Made by a program: the position numbers and the translations under genes. A stretch of 64,000 nt of DNA, taken from Rachycentron canadum. Its lineage: Eukaryota > Chordata > Actinopteri > Carangiformes > Rachycentridae. The stretch covers positions 22,119,948 to 22,183,947 of the forward strand of contig CM076655.1 of the NCBI GenBank assembly GCA_038496675.1, written 5' to 3'. Below, one piece after another: positions 12,411 through 24,258 of this stretch (positions within the stretch are counted from its first letter, which is position 1; every line of letters begins with the position of its first letter). The notes beneath the pieces were generated by a model that ran no database searches, was not told the DNA's origin, and saw nothing but the letters and a program-made list of their open reading frames with translations.

Positions 12411-13770
12411 GAGGCCAAAACTGTTATTTGTGTCTCAGGCTGTAAACATGTTTACTTCTACTGTGAATTTGGGCATTTTAACACGAGAGTCTATAAGGAT
12501 TGACTCGCTTTTGGAAACAAGCTCAAGTGGTCATTTCATGAACTGCAGTTTTTAGCACCTGTGTTGGCTTCATTTATCAGAATCAGTGACAAGTTGGGAA
12601 TGAGACCTTATTGGAGGTAGCTGTCATCTCATGCTGCAAACCTATTTGTCGTGAATTGGACCATCATTTTAGAGTCACAGCCAAAGATATCGCCACATTC
12701 CTTTTATGTTGGTCATCATTTGACTCGCACTGTGTATACCCACCTTAAAAGGCAGCTTATAGTGCACATTGCAGGGTTCAAGACGGCATCTCTCAATAAC
12801 CACTGCCTGATGCCTTTGAGCAAAGCATTATTCGTCAGCATGTTCTGGACTATATCTTCTGTTTGAAAGTGAATGTGTGAACATGACAGTGACTGCAGTT
12901 TCTTATATTGTTGCTCATGGCGTGCACAGTATCACCCTGCATTGTTCTAGTAATTTCTGGTATGTTAGGAAATGTAATCAAGTTACTATGTCTGCATCAA
13001 ATTAGAAACTAGACTCTCTCAACCATCAAGTCACTGGACAGCTTTATGCATCTGACAGCTGAAAAAAAAGAACATTTTATTTTGGAAAAAAAAAAACATA
13101 CTTTTTGTGTTTGTGGAATGTCGACAAGTGTTGACAGTATCTTTTATAACGCACATCTGAGCAAATCCATCCACTTTCTGTCATATTTCAGCCTGACAGT
13201 GGGATGACTTTGAAAAACGGCCTCGCATTTTGGAAACACGCTCAATGAGGTTAACATAGCAACCATTGTTGGTGGAGCGCGGCACTTTACTCAGAAATAT
13301 TTTTCCACGGGCGTCTTTGCTTTAAGGTGCTGCATGGTGGCATCCAAACAATCTACAGTGATGAACTTACATTTGTCCCTCGCTGCATCAGAGAGAGAAG
13401 CTCTGAAGTTTGCGGTGGTTTGAGTCAGTGCACATTCCACAGATGATCAGGTCCATTCATCATTTTAACACCCCTTTCCCTCCAAAAACGAGAGTGATAA
13501 AGACGCTCTGCAACATGCAATAGTAAGAGTGCCCTGTAAAGGTTGGATATGATGGTGATTTCTTAACTATACCTTTACAAGCATAGTTATCAGTATAGTG
13601 TATTTTCCCGCCGTACAAAGTAAAGGGATTTGCTTTAAGTCAGGTTGTGGTTTTGGACTTGAAAATAAAAACTTGAAAATAAAAACATAACATGGAAAAC
13701 TGTCCCTGCAACTGTCCCCATTTAAAATGGGGAGTCTGCATTGAAATGTTTAGGATGAACACCTATCTCT

Positions 13771-14074
13771 CCATCCATTATCTGTACTGCTTATCTTTAC
13801 AAGGTCACAGGGGGGCTGGGGCCACTCCCAGCTGACATTGAGGTGGGATCACCAGTTTATGACACCATTCGTGCTCATCAGTTAAAACCTAATGTGCATG
13901 TCATTCGTGACCAAATTTCCTCTGGGGGATAAATAAAGTAAATGACTAAGTGTCTGTCTGTCTGTCTTTTCTTTTCTTCTTTCTTTCTTTGGACTGTGAG
14001 GGAACCCCCACACAGACACAAAGAAAACACACAAACTCCAAACAGAAAGGTCCAAGGCCCCAGAATCAAACTCC
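13771..14074 (+). repeat. Teleost CCATCCATTATCT repeat, split by an insertion
   Basis: The left part (13771-13902) reads like the widespread teleost repeat 'ccatccattatct..accgcttatc..ggctgg..cccagctgacatt' and runs to 'cctaatgtgcatgtc'. The right part (13988-14074) resumes with 'tttggactgtgaggga..cccacacagacac..aaactcca..cagaaaggtcc'. In copies I remember, these two parts are directly joined. The intervening 85 bases are therefore foreign. The 63-codon minus and 89-codon plus frames here are repeat artefacts. Confidence 0.75.
13903..13987 (+). mobile_element. Nested retroelement tail with (GTCT)n
   Basis: Begins 'attcgtgaccaaatttcctctggg', continues 'gataaataaagta', and ends in (GTCT)n then a CTTT-rich tract. 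This form, 'aatttcctc.ggg.ataaataaagta' followed by a tetranucleotide array, is the usual 3' end of teleost non-LTR retroelement copies. It interrupts the host repeat exactly between 'gcatgtc' and 'tttggactg'. Only the 3' tail is present, as expected for 5' truncation. Confidence 0.55.
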
Positions 14075-14287
14075 TTTCCTGAGTTGTGCTCGTGTGCCTT
14101 TCAGTGTTAAACGTAAGGGTGTGGTTTGTGTTGTTTATGTGTGTATTGTGTCCACACCATCTGGTATTTACTCACAACATAGTGTATATGTGTCTCTGTG
14201 TTCTGGTTATGTGTTATAACCCCATTGTTAATAATCATCAAGTATAAGCATGAGTTATGCTTTTGTATCTGTTGCGTGCATTTTGTC

Positions 14288-14289
<2 letters not shown>

Positions 14290-14319
<30 letters not shown>
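14290..14319. repeat. (TG)15 microsatellite
   Basis: Perfect dinucleotide array of 30 bases, probably polymorphic. Confidence 0.95.
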
Positions 14320-14321
<2 letters not shown>

Positions 14322-15063
14322 TTAGGGTGTATGCAACTTAATATTGCCATGGCGATGAGAGCTGATGAAAGCAACTAATGAGACATGTTGGGTATTTTTT
14401 GTTGATGTTGTTGTTGTTATGGAGAGGAGTGCACTTCTCGTGAGTTTTCACAGTAAAATCAGTTTTGTCTCTGCACAGTAGGAAATGCTTCTGACAACTG
14501 CAGAGCCTGAAGGAAGAAACACAACACCGAGTAGCTGCTCCACACATGCGATCCACGATAGGCTTCTTCTATTTAGGAGTAATAATGGGACGAGCGGCAT
14601 GACATGACTTGTAAATGTTCAGAGCAGAGAGGGAGAGGAGGAAAATAACTACAGGCTTTTCAAACATCACAGGTCACAGAGGAAAAAAGGCAGATTGTTC
14701 ACTGTTATACTTTATAATTCTGTTATGAAAAGTGCTGCACAAGTATAATTGTTATTATTTTAATTATCACTTGAGCAGCAGTTCTCTTTCTGTATACTTA
14801 GCAGGAAATTAATGCACTTGCATGTATTGATAATATGGATTCCTTGAAGGGTTACATTTTGTGCTTTGATTTGCATTGTGCCAAACCATAACATGCATTA
14901 TCTCAGAGCAGTTAACAGGGTAAGGTTGGGACCTTACAAAGTTATAGTGAGAGACCCAACAGCTGAGCACCACAATGAACAAGCACTTGGTGATAGTGAG
15001 AATGGAAAGCTCCCTTTTAACAGGAAGAAATCTCCGAACTTACCAAACCTAAAATTAAAATCT

Positions 15064-15085
15064 AAAAAAAAAAAAAAAAAAAAAA
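15064..15085. repeat. A22 homopolymer
   Basis: Twenty-two A residues. No SINE or LINE body is recognisable upstream, so a retroelement tail origin is only possible. Confidence 0.9.
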
Positions 15086-15954
15086 GGTTTGACAAGCACT
15101 CAACACACTGTACATTTGTCCAAATTCATAGGCTGCATCCCTTGGAGTCTGCATTTGTTGTGTCACAGGGGTCTGATTTCAACATATCTGGTGGTAATGA
15201 AAATAATAATAATGAAATGACCCAACTAGCGGTACAACTATTAAAACCAAGCGCCGTAAAATTTTTTTGTGCAAAACAGTTGCATGTTATCAAGTTTTCC
15301 AGGCAACCGGAAGCGTGCTTTGTGATGCAAGAGTAAGGACGGGCGCAGGTGGTGACACAAAGGAAAAATCCACCATAGGGTGGACTGTCATTCCGTATTT
15401 GCCTTTGTGATCAATAACGGCAACAAAGGGCCACGCCTTCTGGATCACGTTCCACAAAGGACGTAGGCATAGTATACACAGTATGTAGTAGTATCTGACA
15501 GTACATACATAAAAACAAACTATAACCAGGCACTAAGAGTTTGTGTCTAAGTCAGAACTAAGCATGGGATTGTGTTATAATTTTGTTGACCAAGGAAAAC
15601 AAAAATGGGTTAAAATGTTGAAAGAGAAAAACAAAATGAAGTCACCCCAAAGCTGAACCCTAGAAAATAAATGTCACATTATTCTGATTCTCATATGAAA
15701 CTCAACATGTTTAACTGGTCAAATCATGAAGTTGGTCTCTAATGTTTCTGTCAAACCTGTCTGTTCATCATTCACAAAGAATGACTTCATCACAGTTTCC
15801 AAAGCATGATGGCAAATTAGTATTTACAAAGAAAGGTTTTGTAAGACAAATGTAGTGTTAATCCCTGCCTTGTGAGTAATAGCTGTTCTTAACCTTATAT
15901 GTGCATGCATTCAAGAAACTTCAAAACAGTATCGGAGTGTGTTGGTGGTTTTTG

Positions 15955-16225
15955 TTGCAGCCTCTCAATGACTTAAATGCTCGATTTAACTCTTACATCA
16001 TTAGCTGGAGCCAGACAAAGTTTAAAAGTTGAAATGGAAATTGAGCAATCTCGACATGCACCATATTTCATTAATGTGACAAGCTGATAAAATGCCAGCG
16101 GGCATTCGCTTGGCTGACAAGCAACACTCGTTACATTCCAACTGCATTAATTAACCCTGCCCGCAACAGAGGCCGATCGCAGTGCACAACAGTGGAGCCA
16201 GTCGCTGCAGAGAAGCCACAATGTG
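15955..16225. other. CNE-like block
   Basis: Repeat-free, motif-rich DNA: TTTCATTAATGTGACA near 16067, CTGATAAAATGCCAGCGGGCA at 16084-16104, a short inverted repeat GCTTG..CAAGC near 16108, and ATTAATTAA at 16146-16154. No reading frame spans it. This is one of the stronger candidates by texture for a developmental enhancer; homeodomain-type cores are visible but binding is inference. Confidence 0.4.
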
Positions 16226-19200
16226 GCATGTGAAGCACTATCAACACCTCCCTAAGTACAACCTCTAGCTAAGAAATAAATAACATGGCTGTCTTTCCGC
16301 GTGGCAGGGCCAAACATGCTGGTTTTGGACAGGGTTCAATACGGCTTTGATTCTGAAAAAAAAAAAAAAACTTAAGGAAGTGAAACAAAATCACCATTTA
16401 CAACCTCTGACAGCCGGCAGTTGTTTTTTTTTTTTTTCTTTTTCCTTTTTTATGTTTTCGCTCCCCACGCCATTAAAAAGCTCTCATTGGGAAACTGTCA
16501 TCTTGATCCTCAAAGGGCTGCGAGTGTTAGGGCCCATCAAACTGGCTCCCACCGATGACAAGTGTTAGCTCGGAGCAGTGTAACAAGTTTAGTAGAGGAA
16601 GGGAAGTGGAGGCCTGAGAAGAGATACCTGTCTGCTGCACACATATCCAACCTCAACTCAAAGATCCCATAACTTACACATTTGCAGAGTTTTATTTGTT
16701 TTAAGTGTTGATAGTCATAAGAAGATAAATCTGTTGTTTTAATAACCAAAAACCATCTCGGTGTAGTTTTACATCACTCTCAGGCTTCTCTCTGGAGGTC
16801 TAGCAACAACAGGTTGGTTGATTTTCGACTACATTGTTGGCGTATACATGTCATAGGCATAGTTGAAGTAGTAGTAGCAGTGACCACCTTCTTATTCCCA
16901 ATGCAAAACTGAATCACAACTGCGCACGTGGTGCCATTTTTTCATTCTTTATATGCCCTCGGAAAGTCTGTGTACACCCCTGCAAGGGCATTTAAAGTAT
17001 AATCAATCAATTACGTTGTTTTCATAGCTTTATTTCTAACAGCGTATGTAAGTATAAACTTCATCAAATGTTCAGACTGAGCTTTGGGATCAGGGAAACT
17101 TCTTTATGATCAGTTTCAAAGACATTTTAAAGTGCCGTTTGGCACCACTTGCAGTCCCTGACAATAGGGCATCCCATCATCCATGGTGCAGCCTGTGTGC
17201 ATTAAATAAGCACCAAAAAAAAAAAAGGTGCGGAGCAGAAACAGTGTGATTACACTGCGGCATCTGTACATTGGGTCCGTGATGAGGAGTGAAAAGAGCA
17301 GGTCAGCAGCTCCGGTAACTAACTGCTGTTGACAGCTGAGTGAAACACAAAGGAACAGCTTTCATCAGCCTGTCGTCACTGTCCCAATACTGTCGCACTG
17401 CTGATGACCTCAGAGACACCAAATCATGGACACGTTCACTATGTAAACACGCATGGATCCTACAAACTGTAGACACAAACACTTGGATGCGCACATATAG
17501 AAACACACTCGCTGAAGAAACTGTTAGTTAAGCTGTCGTAGTTGGTGGTGACTGGAAAATGCTTACAGCTGGAAAACTACTGTCTCACTACATTTAACTT
17601 GTTTTTTATTTCTTTTGTTAGACATGCAAACTACTGTATGGTTCTGCCCTCAGTTGGTTTTGCAGATCTGGTTTCTTTTTGCCATGAGATCCATATTCAC
17701 TAAGCTCCCATGCTGTCAAAATCACTTGCCAAAAGGATTTGTGCAATCTTCTCCCAGTATTTATGAGGAAAGAGCAATGTAGCTGGTGAACAATGATGAA
17801 AGTAAACTTAAATGCCAAACTAAAACTGTATGACTGTCATTGTATTTGCAGTCAAGCAATGCCAGCAGAGAAATTGATTGCTCTTCACTGGTAGTTTCAT
17901 CACATCAATTTCAGGTGTCAAAATCTCTCAGTTAAAATTTATCATATCATATAATTATTTCAAGCTTTTCGACTTTATAGCTCTGATTCAATGCCTCTGG
18001 CATTTGGAACAAGCTTGTGAAAAATAAGGTGTGCAAAGTTAAGTAGGCTACACCTGTGACACACTGTGCCATGTAAATTTCATGGGCCACATTTCATCCT
18101 GTTGTAGCCTAATTACACAATCACTAGTTTCAATCTGGAAATGACGTGGGCCCAGAGAACACGGTTTGGCCAACCCTGGGTAAATTCTATGTCCTGCTAA
18201 TTTTTTAAAGTGAAAAGAAGCAAACAGACGTTAAAAATGAACCTTTTTTCAAATGGTAATTTGAACAACAAATGCAGTTCTCCAATATAAATGAGGAGAA
18301 GAAGAAATTTAACAGTTTTACATTTTAATGTGCATAAACAACTGATCAAAAATGCCCAAATGTTGTGTTTTCAGATTTAGCCCTTAGTCCAAGCTTGTCA
18401 TTGATGTACTTTAACACTTCAAATCAAATTTAACAATATTCCAGTTGGGATATAAATCCAGAATAAACACCATTTGTCAGATGCTTCTATAGTTGGTGAG
18501 GTCCTCACTGCCTCCCTCTGAGTGTAATATTTCCTACACTCACGTACAGTCTCCTCCCTTTTCATCTGGGAACTTCTCATTTATCTTCACCGGTGGTGAC
18601 ACAATGAAAACAGCTACACGCGGTGCAACCCGCCACACACAGCAAGAGCGCCCATCCAGTTTATTGGGAAAGGTGCTCTATTGAATTAACCAGCCGCTTT
18701 TGTTCCTAAAAAAATATATCGCGGGACTGTAAAGGGGTCAGGGGGACGGCAGGCGCACACCAAAGCCTGCTGCGGAGGTAGAAGGGCCTGCAGGCAGCTC
18801 TCCGTGAAAGCACAGAGTTTGGTTTAGGTCAAAAGAAAATTCCTGATCTGGAAATAACAGAACATTCCGGAAGAACACAGCTGTCCCACCCAGCCTCCCA
18901 GCTGCTCGCACCCCGTCTGTCTCTCTGACTGCCCGTCTGTCTCTCTCGCTCTCTCCCTGGTTTGAAATGTTTGTTTTACATCGCACTGCCTCTGTCTGTC
19001 TTTCTGTCCGTGTACCAACCAACTGCACCTACTTGGGATTTGACTGACAGGAGTTTATGAGAGCTTTAAAAATGTTTTAAAGGAAGGAAAGGGCGCCATG
19101 ATGGCATGAATTTAGCATAACATTCATTGAGATCATCAAGTGGACACATCATGATTATATTGAAACCAAATTGAAAATATGTACTTGCCAAAATATCAGC

Positions 19201-19384
19201 CTTCAGATTCAGCTCCAAGGTTTGAAAGAAAAATGCATCTCGAATCAGTAGATGAGCGATCTAACATGTAGCCTGCAGACCATGGAAAAGGTCTTTTTGT
19301 CTGTCAGCCTAATCGAGAGCCTACATTTTCCTCCTGTAATGTGAATTTAGCTTTAGATGAGAATATCTACACCACTCTGTTAAC

Positions 19385-19470
19385 TTTGCACTACATATAG
19401 CATACATATAGCTTAGCCTAGCATAAGCAAGCAAAGCAGTTGGTAACTACTAGCCTGGCTAGCCCTTGGG
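19385..19470 (+). repeat. Possible teleost 'gcttagcttagcataa' repeat
   Basis: The words 'actacatatagc', 'atagcttagcctagcataa' and 'aactactagcctggctagcc' resemble a common fish repeat that reads 'gcttagcttagcataaagactgg..aacagctagcctggctctgtcc'. The match is diverged and I may be over-reading it. Confidence 0.35.
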
Positions 19471-19754
19471 TAATAAGACAGTAAGAATAATAAGATTTTG
19501 AATTTCAAATGAATAAAACAGCAGAAAACTAATCGCTGTGCAGTTGAATGCATTCGGTTTGAATTGCATCTTGTTAGTCAACACAAAACATAGTCAACTT
19601 TAGCACCGACAAATGTTTACTTGCCAGTCTAGAAGACACATAGTCAGTTCAGCATCAAGCTTCAGTCCTTAACTCGCCAAGAACTGTCTCCAGCAGTGAA
19701 CAGCAACCCTCTCAGCCTTATTTTCTTATACTGAAGTTAGCATGCTAACCAGTT

Positions 19755-19800
19755 AGCCCCGGCCTGGCTGGAAATGTCTCGTCACTTTCTGATACTGATC
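19755..19800 (+). repeat. Short dispersed repeat, copy 1
   Basis: 'agccccggcctggctgg..tgtctcgtcactttctgata' is similar to 24215-24258 ('agccccagtctggccga..agtcttgtcactttctgaaa'). The two look like diverged members of one dispersed element whose full limits I cannot define. Confidence 0.45.
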
Positions 19801-20188
19801 TGATTTCTGATCTTGTGTCCAGGCTGACCTTGAAGAAGTGTATATTATAACCTGTCGTCTTTTAAACTGCTCTTGCCAGGACTGTTGAGAACAGCCGTTC
19901 ACGCTGACGTGAAGCAGTAGTCTGTTTTTCTTTAAAAAGACAAAATGAAGATAATTAAAATATTACAGTCTTAATAAAATAGAAACCTACTTCTGATGAA
20001 CATTGAATGTATCCATCCATCTAAAAGAAACAATGAATAAACCCATGAGCCTCAGGGATCAACAGTGCACACCGTTCAGCTACTTTCCAAAACATCATTA
20101 AATACCAGTTTAACGAAAGCCAACAAAGTTCACAATTCATAGAAAGGGATGTTAATTTGGTCATTTCTTTTTTGTCATAATTGATAGA

Positions 20189-20192
<4 letters not shown>

Positions 20193-20237
<45 letters not shown>
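20193..20237. repeat. (TA)15 array followed by T15
   Basis: A perfect TA array of 30 bases at 20193-20222 runs straight into T15 at 20223-20237, then a G-rich segment. It is very AT-rich, easily melted and likely unstable in length. Confidence 0.92.
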
Positions 20238-20689
20238 GGAGGGGTGGGGGGTCACACAGTTAATGGATATCCTTTTCTGACCCCGACACCTTTGCTTTGA
20301 TGTTTTCTCATCCTTTAATTACAGTAAGGGATTACTTCATCTTTTCAACTGGGAGCCGTATAGCGAGCACCTCTCAGAGTGTTTCCCGTAGGTGGCATTT
20401 TGGACATGAACTTGATAACACCCCACAAGTCTGGACAGGCTTTGGCATGTATATGTGTCCCATGAACTTTCTATGTGCATTATGCAAGAGCCAAGTGATG
20501 AGATCCAAACAAAGTGAAGGATACTCACTTCGCTTGGAGCTTTTGATAAAAGCCAAATGTGTGCCGTGATATCACATGATTGGTATTTGTGTGTCTATGC
20601 TTCTCCGGTGCACAACTGCATCATTTTTTATCAACGCTATAGAGGCGTCTCTCTCTCTCTTTACCAAACCAGTGTATAAATTCTCCAGC

Positions 20690-20905
20690 CATACACCATG
20701 AACAAAAGGATGGTAATTAATGATTTGATCTCGGTGTTGCTCCCACATCACACGGCTGAAGATAAGTTTGGAGACGGAAGGCCCGAGGGCACAACATGTG
20801 GGTTTCCCCCTTGTTTGGTAGCTGTCAGAAGGGGAAAAGCATCAAAGCATCAGAGTCAGGCTGTTATCTCTGCCTCACCAAGGAGCTGTTGTAGATAAAG
20901 GAGGA
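20690..20905. other. CNE-like block
   Basis: Contains an AACAAAAGG SOX/LEF-like word at 20701-20709 and TAATTAATGATTTGATC at 20714-20730, then GC-balanced unique DNA to 20900. A 66-codon frame (20698-20898) has no recognisable domain. The motif cluster suggests an enhancer; conservation is not tested. Confidence 0.38.
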
Positions 20906-22034
20906 AGTGGTTAAAGTGGTCTGAGACAAACGTGTTCCTCCTCGAAATCCACCACACACAGTTACACCATGGCACAGATGCACGCGTAGATCGGTATGTT
21001 CGCGCACATCCATTCATACACATGCACACTACTTCTGCTCTTTCTGATGGTCTATCTTTAGCACATGGGGGTCAACACAGCGATAGTGAACAATATGCTG
21101 ATTTGCTGCTCAGTTTCTTGTGCGTGCAAAGATCTACAGCCTGATTTCCTTTTGCTCACAACAGCCACCTGCTTCCGCCCTCAGGAGCTGCCAAGAAGAG
21201 GTGGATATGGTGGATGTGTATCATCTTCCAGGGCATCACAGACAATAACAATACCAGCAACATTTAGAAGGCAAGGGGGAATTTATGAGAGGAAAAAGAT
21301 GAACGCTTAATTTAGCAGTTTAAAAGGAAAAGCAAAATTAAAAAATCGAAACTTTTTTTAAATCAAAAGTGAAACAAAAATAATGTCTAGGGTTCATTAG
21401 AAATATATACATATGTATGGAAGCTAAATTCTGACATCTCATATGTGGAAGGTTTTTCACAAGGAAAATACAAAAAAAAAAAATAAAAAATTTGACCCCT
21501 TAAGTTATAAGACAGAGAGTGAAACACCCAGCGTTTGTTTGTGTTTGGCTCAACCTGTTTTGTTGTTTCCTTCTGGTCTCATTTTTTCCCTTCTCTTTTA
21601 TCTCTGTGTCACTTCTTCTCCCCCTGCCCCAGAATAATTGCGTGCGCTTTGCATGCAATTGCACTGCCTCTGAAATTTGCAGGTAGATTTATCTCTCAGA
21701 TGCAATAGATCTTGTGAGGAGTGTTTTGCTGTAGCATTGTGAAGCTGAAGATAGAATACTGGTTTAGAGAGGTCTATACTGAATTTGCAATCCAAGCGTG
21801 ATGCGATAAAAGCGTGCATGACAGTTTCCACATGTTCTGCAGATGGAAAAGATCTAATTCAGAAAATTTACCAACAAATAATAGGAAAGAGTTGAAAGCA
21901 ACAATCAGTGACAGTTTATGTAGCATAATGTTATTATTTAATGGGAATACCTTTTATGTCAGTTTGCAAAGTTTTTCCCATTTCCCATTTTGTTGGGAGT
22001 GATAACTAAACCAGAATAACTCTGCCTTATCAAT

Positions 22035-22650
22035 GGCATATAACCAGTTGTTCCATTAATGAACCCCTCTCCTCAAAGAGAAATGTATCATTTTGAAACT
22101 GATCCTTTTTTTATTTCTCCAAATCTCCTCAAGTTCAAGTAATTAGATTAAGCATGCTGACAAATGATCATTGATTGATAAAAGAGGGAAAGCTGTGGCC
22201 ATCCACCATCAAAAGTAACTCAGATTAATTGTGAGGTACCTCGGCATTATGGTAAGCCGACTGCCCGAGAAGCAGCATCCCCGAAGAAGGAGAATGAAGT
22301 AAGGGGATTTATCCACAGACACTAATCATTCCCAACTTAGAGCATTGGCACAAAAAGGAAAGAATGTGTAAAGAGCCCATGGACACAAAGGATTCTGGGT
22401 GATCAAAAGGAGAATTAAGGGTGACTTCTTCCACTGAGGCATTGTCTGTGTGTTTCATGAAGTATCACTCTCAGCAGGAGGGGGAGAGGGGGGGAGGGGG
22501 ATCAAGGATTTCTTGAATAAAAGAGCTTCTGCGCTTTTCTCTCTCACCTTTTAATCCACCACCTTGCTCTCGCCATCCCTCGCCAGTTTTTTTCTCCCTC
22601 CATAAATAGATCCCTCTACGCTACAAAGTTGGCATGATACACACATTCGT
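22035..22650. other. CNE-like cluster with homeodomain/PBX-type sites
   Basis: About 600 bp of dense unique sequence. TAATTAGATTA lies at 22140-22150, a palindromic AGCATGCT at 22151-22158, and TGATCATTGATTGATAAA at 22165-22182 contains a TGATTGAT (PBX-HOX-type) core at 22172-22179. CAGATTAATTGTGAGG follows near 22221. No frame spans it. A G-rich tract at 22473-22500 separates two parts. It is among the most CNE-like segments here. Confidence 0.45.
22473..22500 (+). repeat. G-rich purine tract
   Basis: Runs of five, seven and five G separated by AGA and A form a polypurine stretch able in principle to form a G-quadruplex or triplex. It lies inside the CNE-like cluster. Confidence 0.6.
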
Positions 22651-24214
22651 GTGTATTGGGGAGATTTTCTTAAATTCAACTTCAAAAAGCCGAGGGCATC
22701 GGCAGGACTGGGTGGGCTCGCTGCAGATGTGTGTATGTGTTTTGAAGGGTTGGTTCATGTGTGTGTTTTGGAGACGGATTGAGGAGGAGGGGTGTTAGTG
22801 CGACCAGGATAATGACCATGACAGCCACCCAACAGACTCGCCCCCCGCTGTCCTTTTAAGTCCTTGTTTAAGGTTTGGCTTCGGCACCCACTTTGAACCA
22901 TGACAATGATTTCAGATCAGAGTGGAACTCCAAAGATTCTTCATCCTTTGGGCCGGGATATTCAGGGCCAAGAGGCTTTTGGCTGCACAAAGTCTTGTCC
23001 TCCTGACCAGCGGACAATAAAGTTCATTCCCTCTCAACTTGATTAGCCAGCTACTACATTCAGAAACGGACACAAGAGCTCACGCCTGCTTTATGATCAG
23101 CCGACTGCAAAAGTTATTATTAGTTCTCATTCACGGAACTGAAGTGAAATAGCTCAGGTGCAAATGTAGTGCAGCCCTATTGTGACTTTGTTTGCATACA
23201 TGTCAGTTCATTGTGGTACCACATCCTGAAGTGCATGCTTTGCATCATAAAGTGTAAACTTGGGATCAACTGTTTGCATATTTGGTCAGTAGACTATAGG
23301 CATGCATGGTATTAATTTGGTATCCTGCTGCAGGTTTAGTCAGTAGTAGGGCTTCTAGCAAGGATTTATTAACAGAGCAGAGTATGGCACAGCAGAGTTA
23401 ACCTGGCCAGCTGTGGTAATTTACTATATCTCACCATCAAATGACCATGGCCCAGAAGTCTATTATGCACACTGGAGCGCTTAACGTCATATTCACTCAC
23501 TCCTCCATCCTGACATGGCCATAACTTGAAAATGTCGTTCTTTTAAGTAGCTTCCACATAATATGTGATTTTCTGTATAAAAGCGTCGCTCTCACTCTCT
23601 GTGACCTGTGCCCACTCCCGGTCTGTAAGAAAGTGTTTGTGGTCAACATTCAAATACAACTTGCATAAAACAAACTCAGTGAGGGCAAATCCTACACATG
23701 GGAATGACTGCACAATTCAGTTTTACTTTGGTAAAGTATTCTTTAAGTTTGAGCTCAAAAACCATATGTTGAATGCTTTATGTCCAACAAAGAGCAAAGT
23801 AGCAAGAGTAAAGTGATCTCACATGGGTTTGTAATTTCCCAGATGCTCCTTGCTGATGGCCAAATACATTAGCCAAAAAAAAAAAAAAAAGCTTTAACAT
23901 GTTCTGCCGTGACAAATGAGAAAATCAGCAACAGCAAAGAAAGTGACTTTAGAAAGTAACTTTTTGGTGATTGATATACTGCTTAACTTACCTTCTGGCT
24001 ACAACTAAGCCAAATGTTCCTTTTTGGTTTGGAGCAAACCTCTGATGACCAGTTTGAGATAGAGAAGCTTTTAAGAGCACTGACTTTCACTCACTGTGTT
24101 TTATAATTACACATTGAATGATCCTCACCTTTGCAAGTGTAATTTGTATCACTCAGTAATTAGTTTTGTTAGTAACATTACCTTAGTATTGCTTTGCCTC
24201 TATTTGTATCAGGT

Positions 24215-24258
24215 AGCCCCAGTCTGGCCGAACAGTCTTGTCACTTTCTGAAACCGAC
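24215..24258 (+). repeat. Short dispersed repeat, copy 2
   Basis: Partner of 19755-19800, from 'agccccagtctggcc' through 'cttgtcactttctgaaa'. The flanks differ after the shared block apart from a loose similarity at 'ctgaagaag'. Confidence 0.45.

Larger units (their letters stand above)
10224..13770. other. Non-coding stretch, no gene seen
   Basis: Frames reach 122 codons (10627-10995) without any recognisable family. It contains G12 at 11012-11023, three CNE-like blocks listed separately, and a 14-bp perfect tandem duplication (unit ACTTGAAAATAAAA) at 13657-13684. The rest is unique AT-rich DNA. Confidence 0.6.
14075..20192. other. Non-coding stretch, no gene seen
   Basis: The longest frame (156 codons, 14866-15336) spans an A22 tract read as poly-lysine and is a chance frame. 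A15 at 16356-16370, T14 at 16434-16447, an A-rich run near 17217 and a TCTG/CTCT-rich patch at 18910-18960 are low-complexity features. CNE-like DNA at 15.96-16.22 kb is listed separately; a weaker candidate lies at 16480-16565. The remainder is unique sequence. Confidence 0.6.

Noticed and set aside
14866..15336. 156-codon plus frame
   Set aside because: Depends on an A22 tract read as poly-lysine; the remainder resembles no protein.
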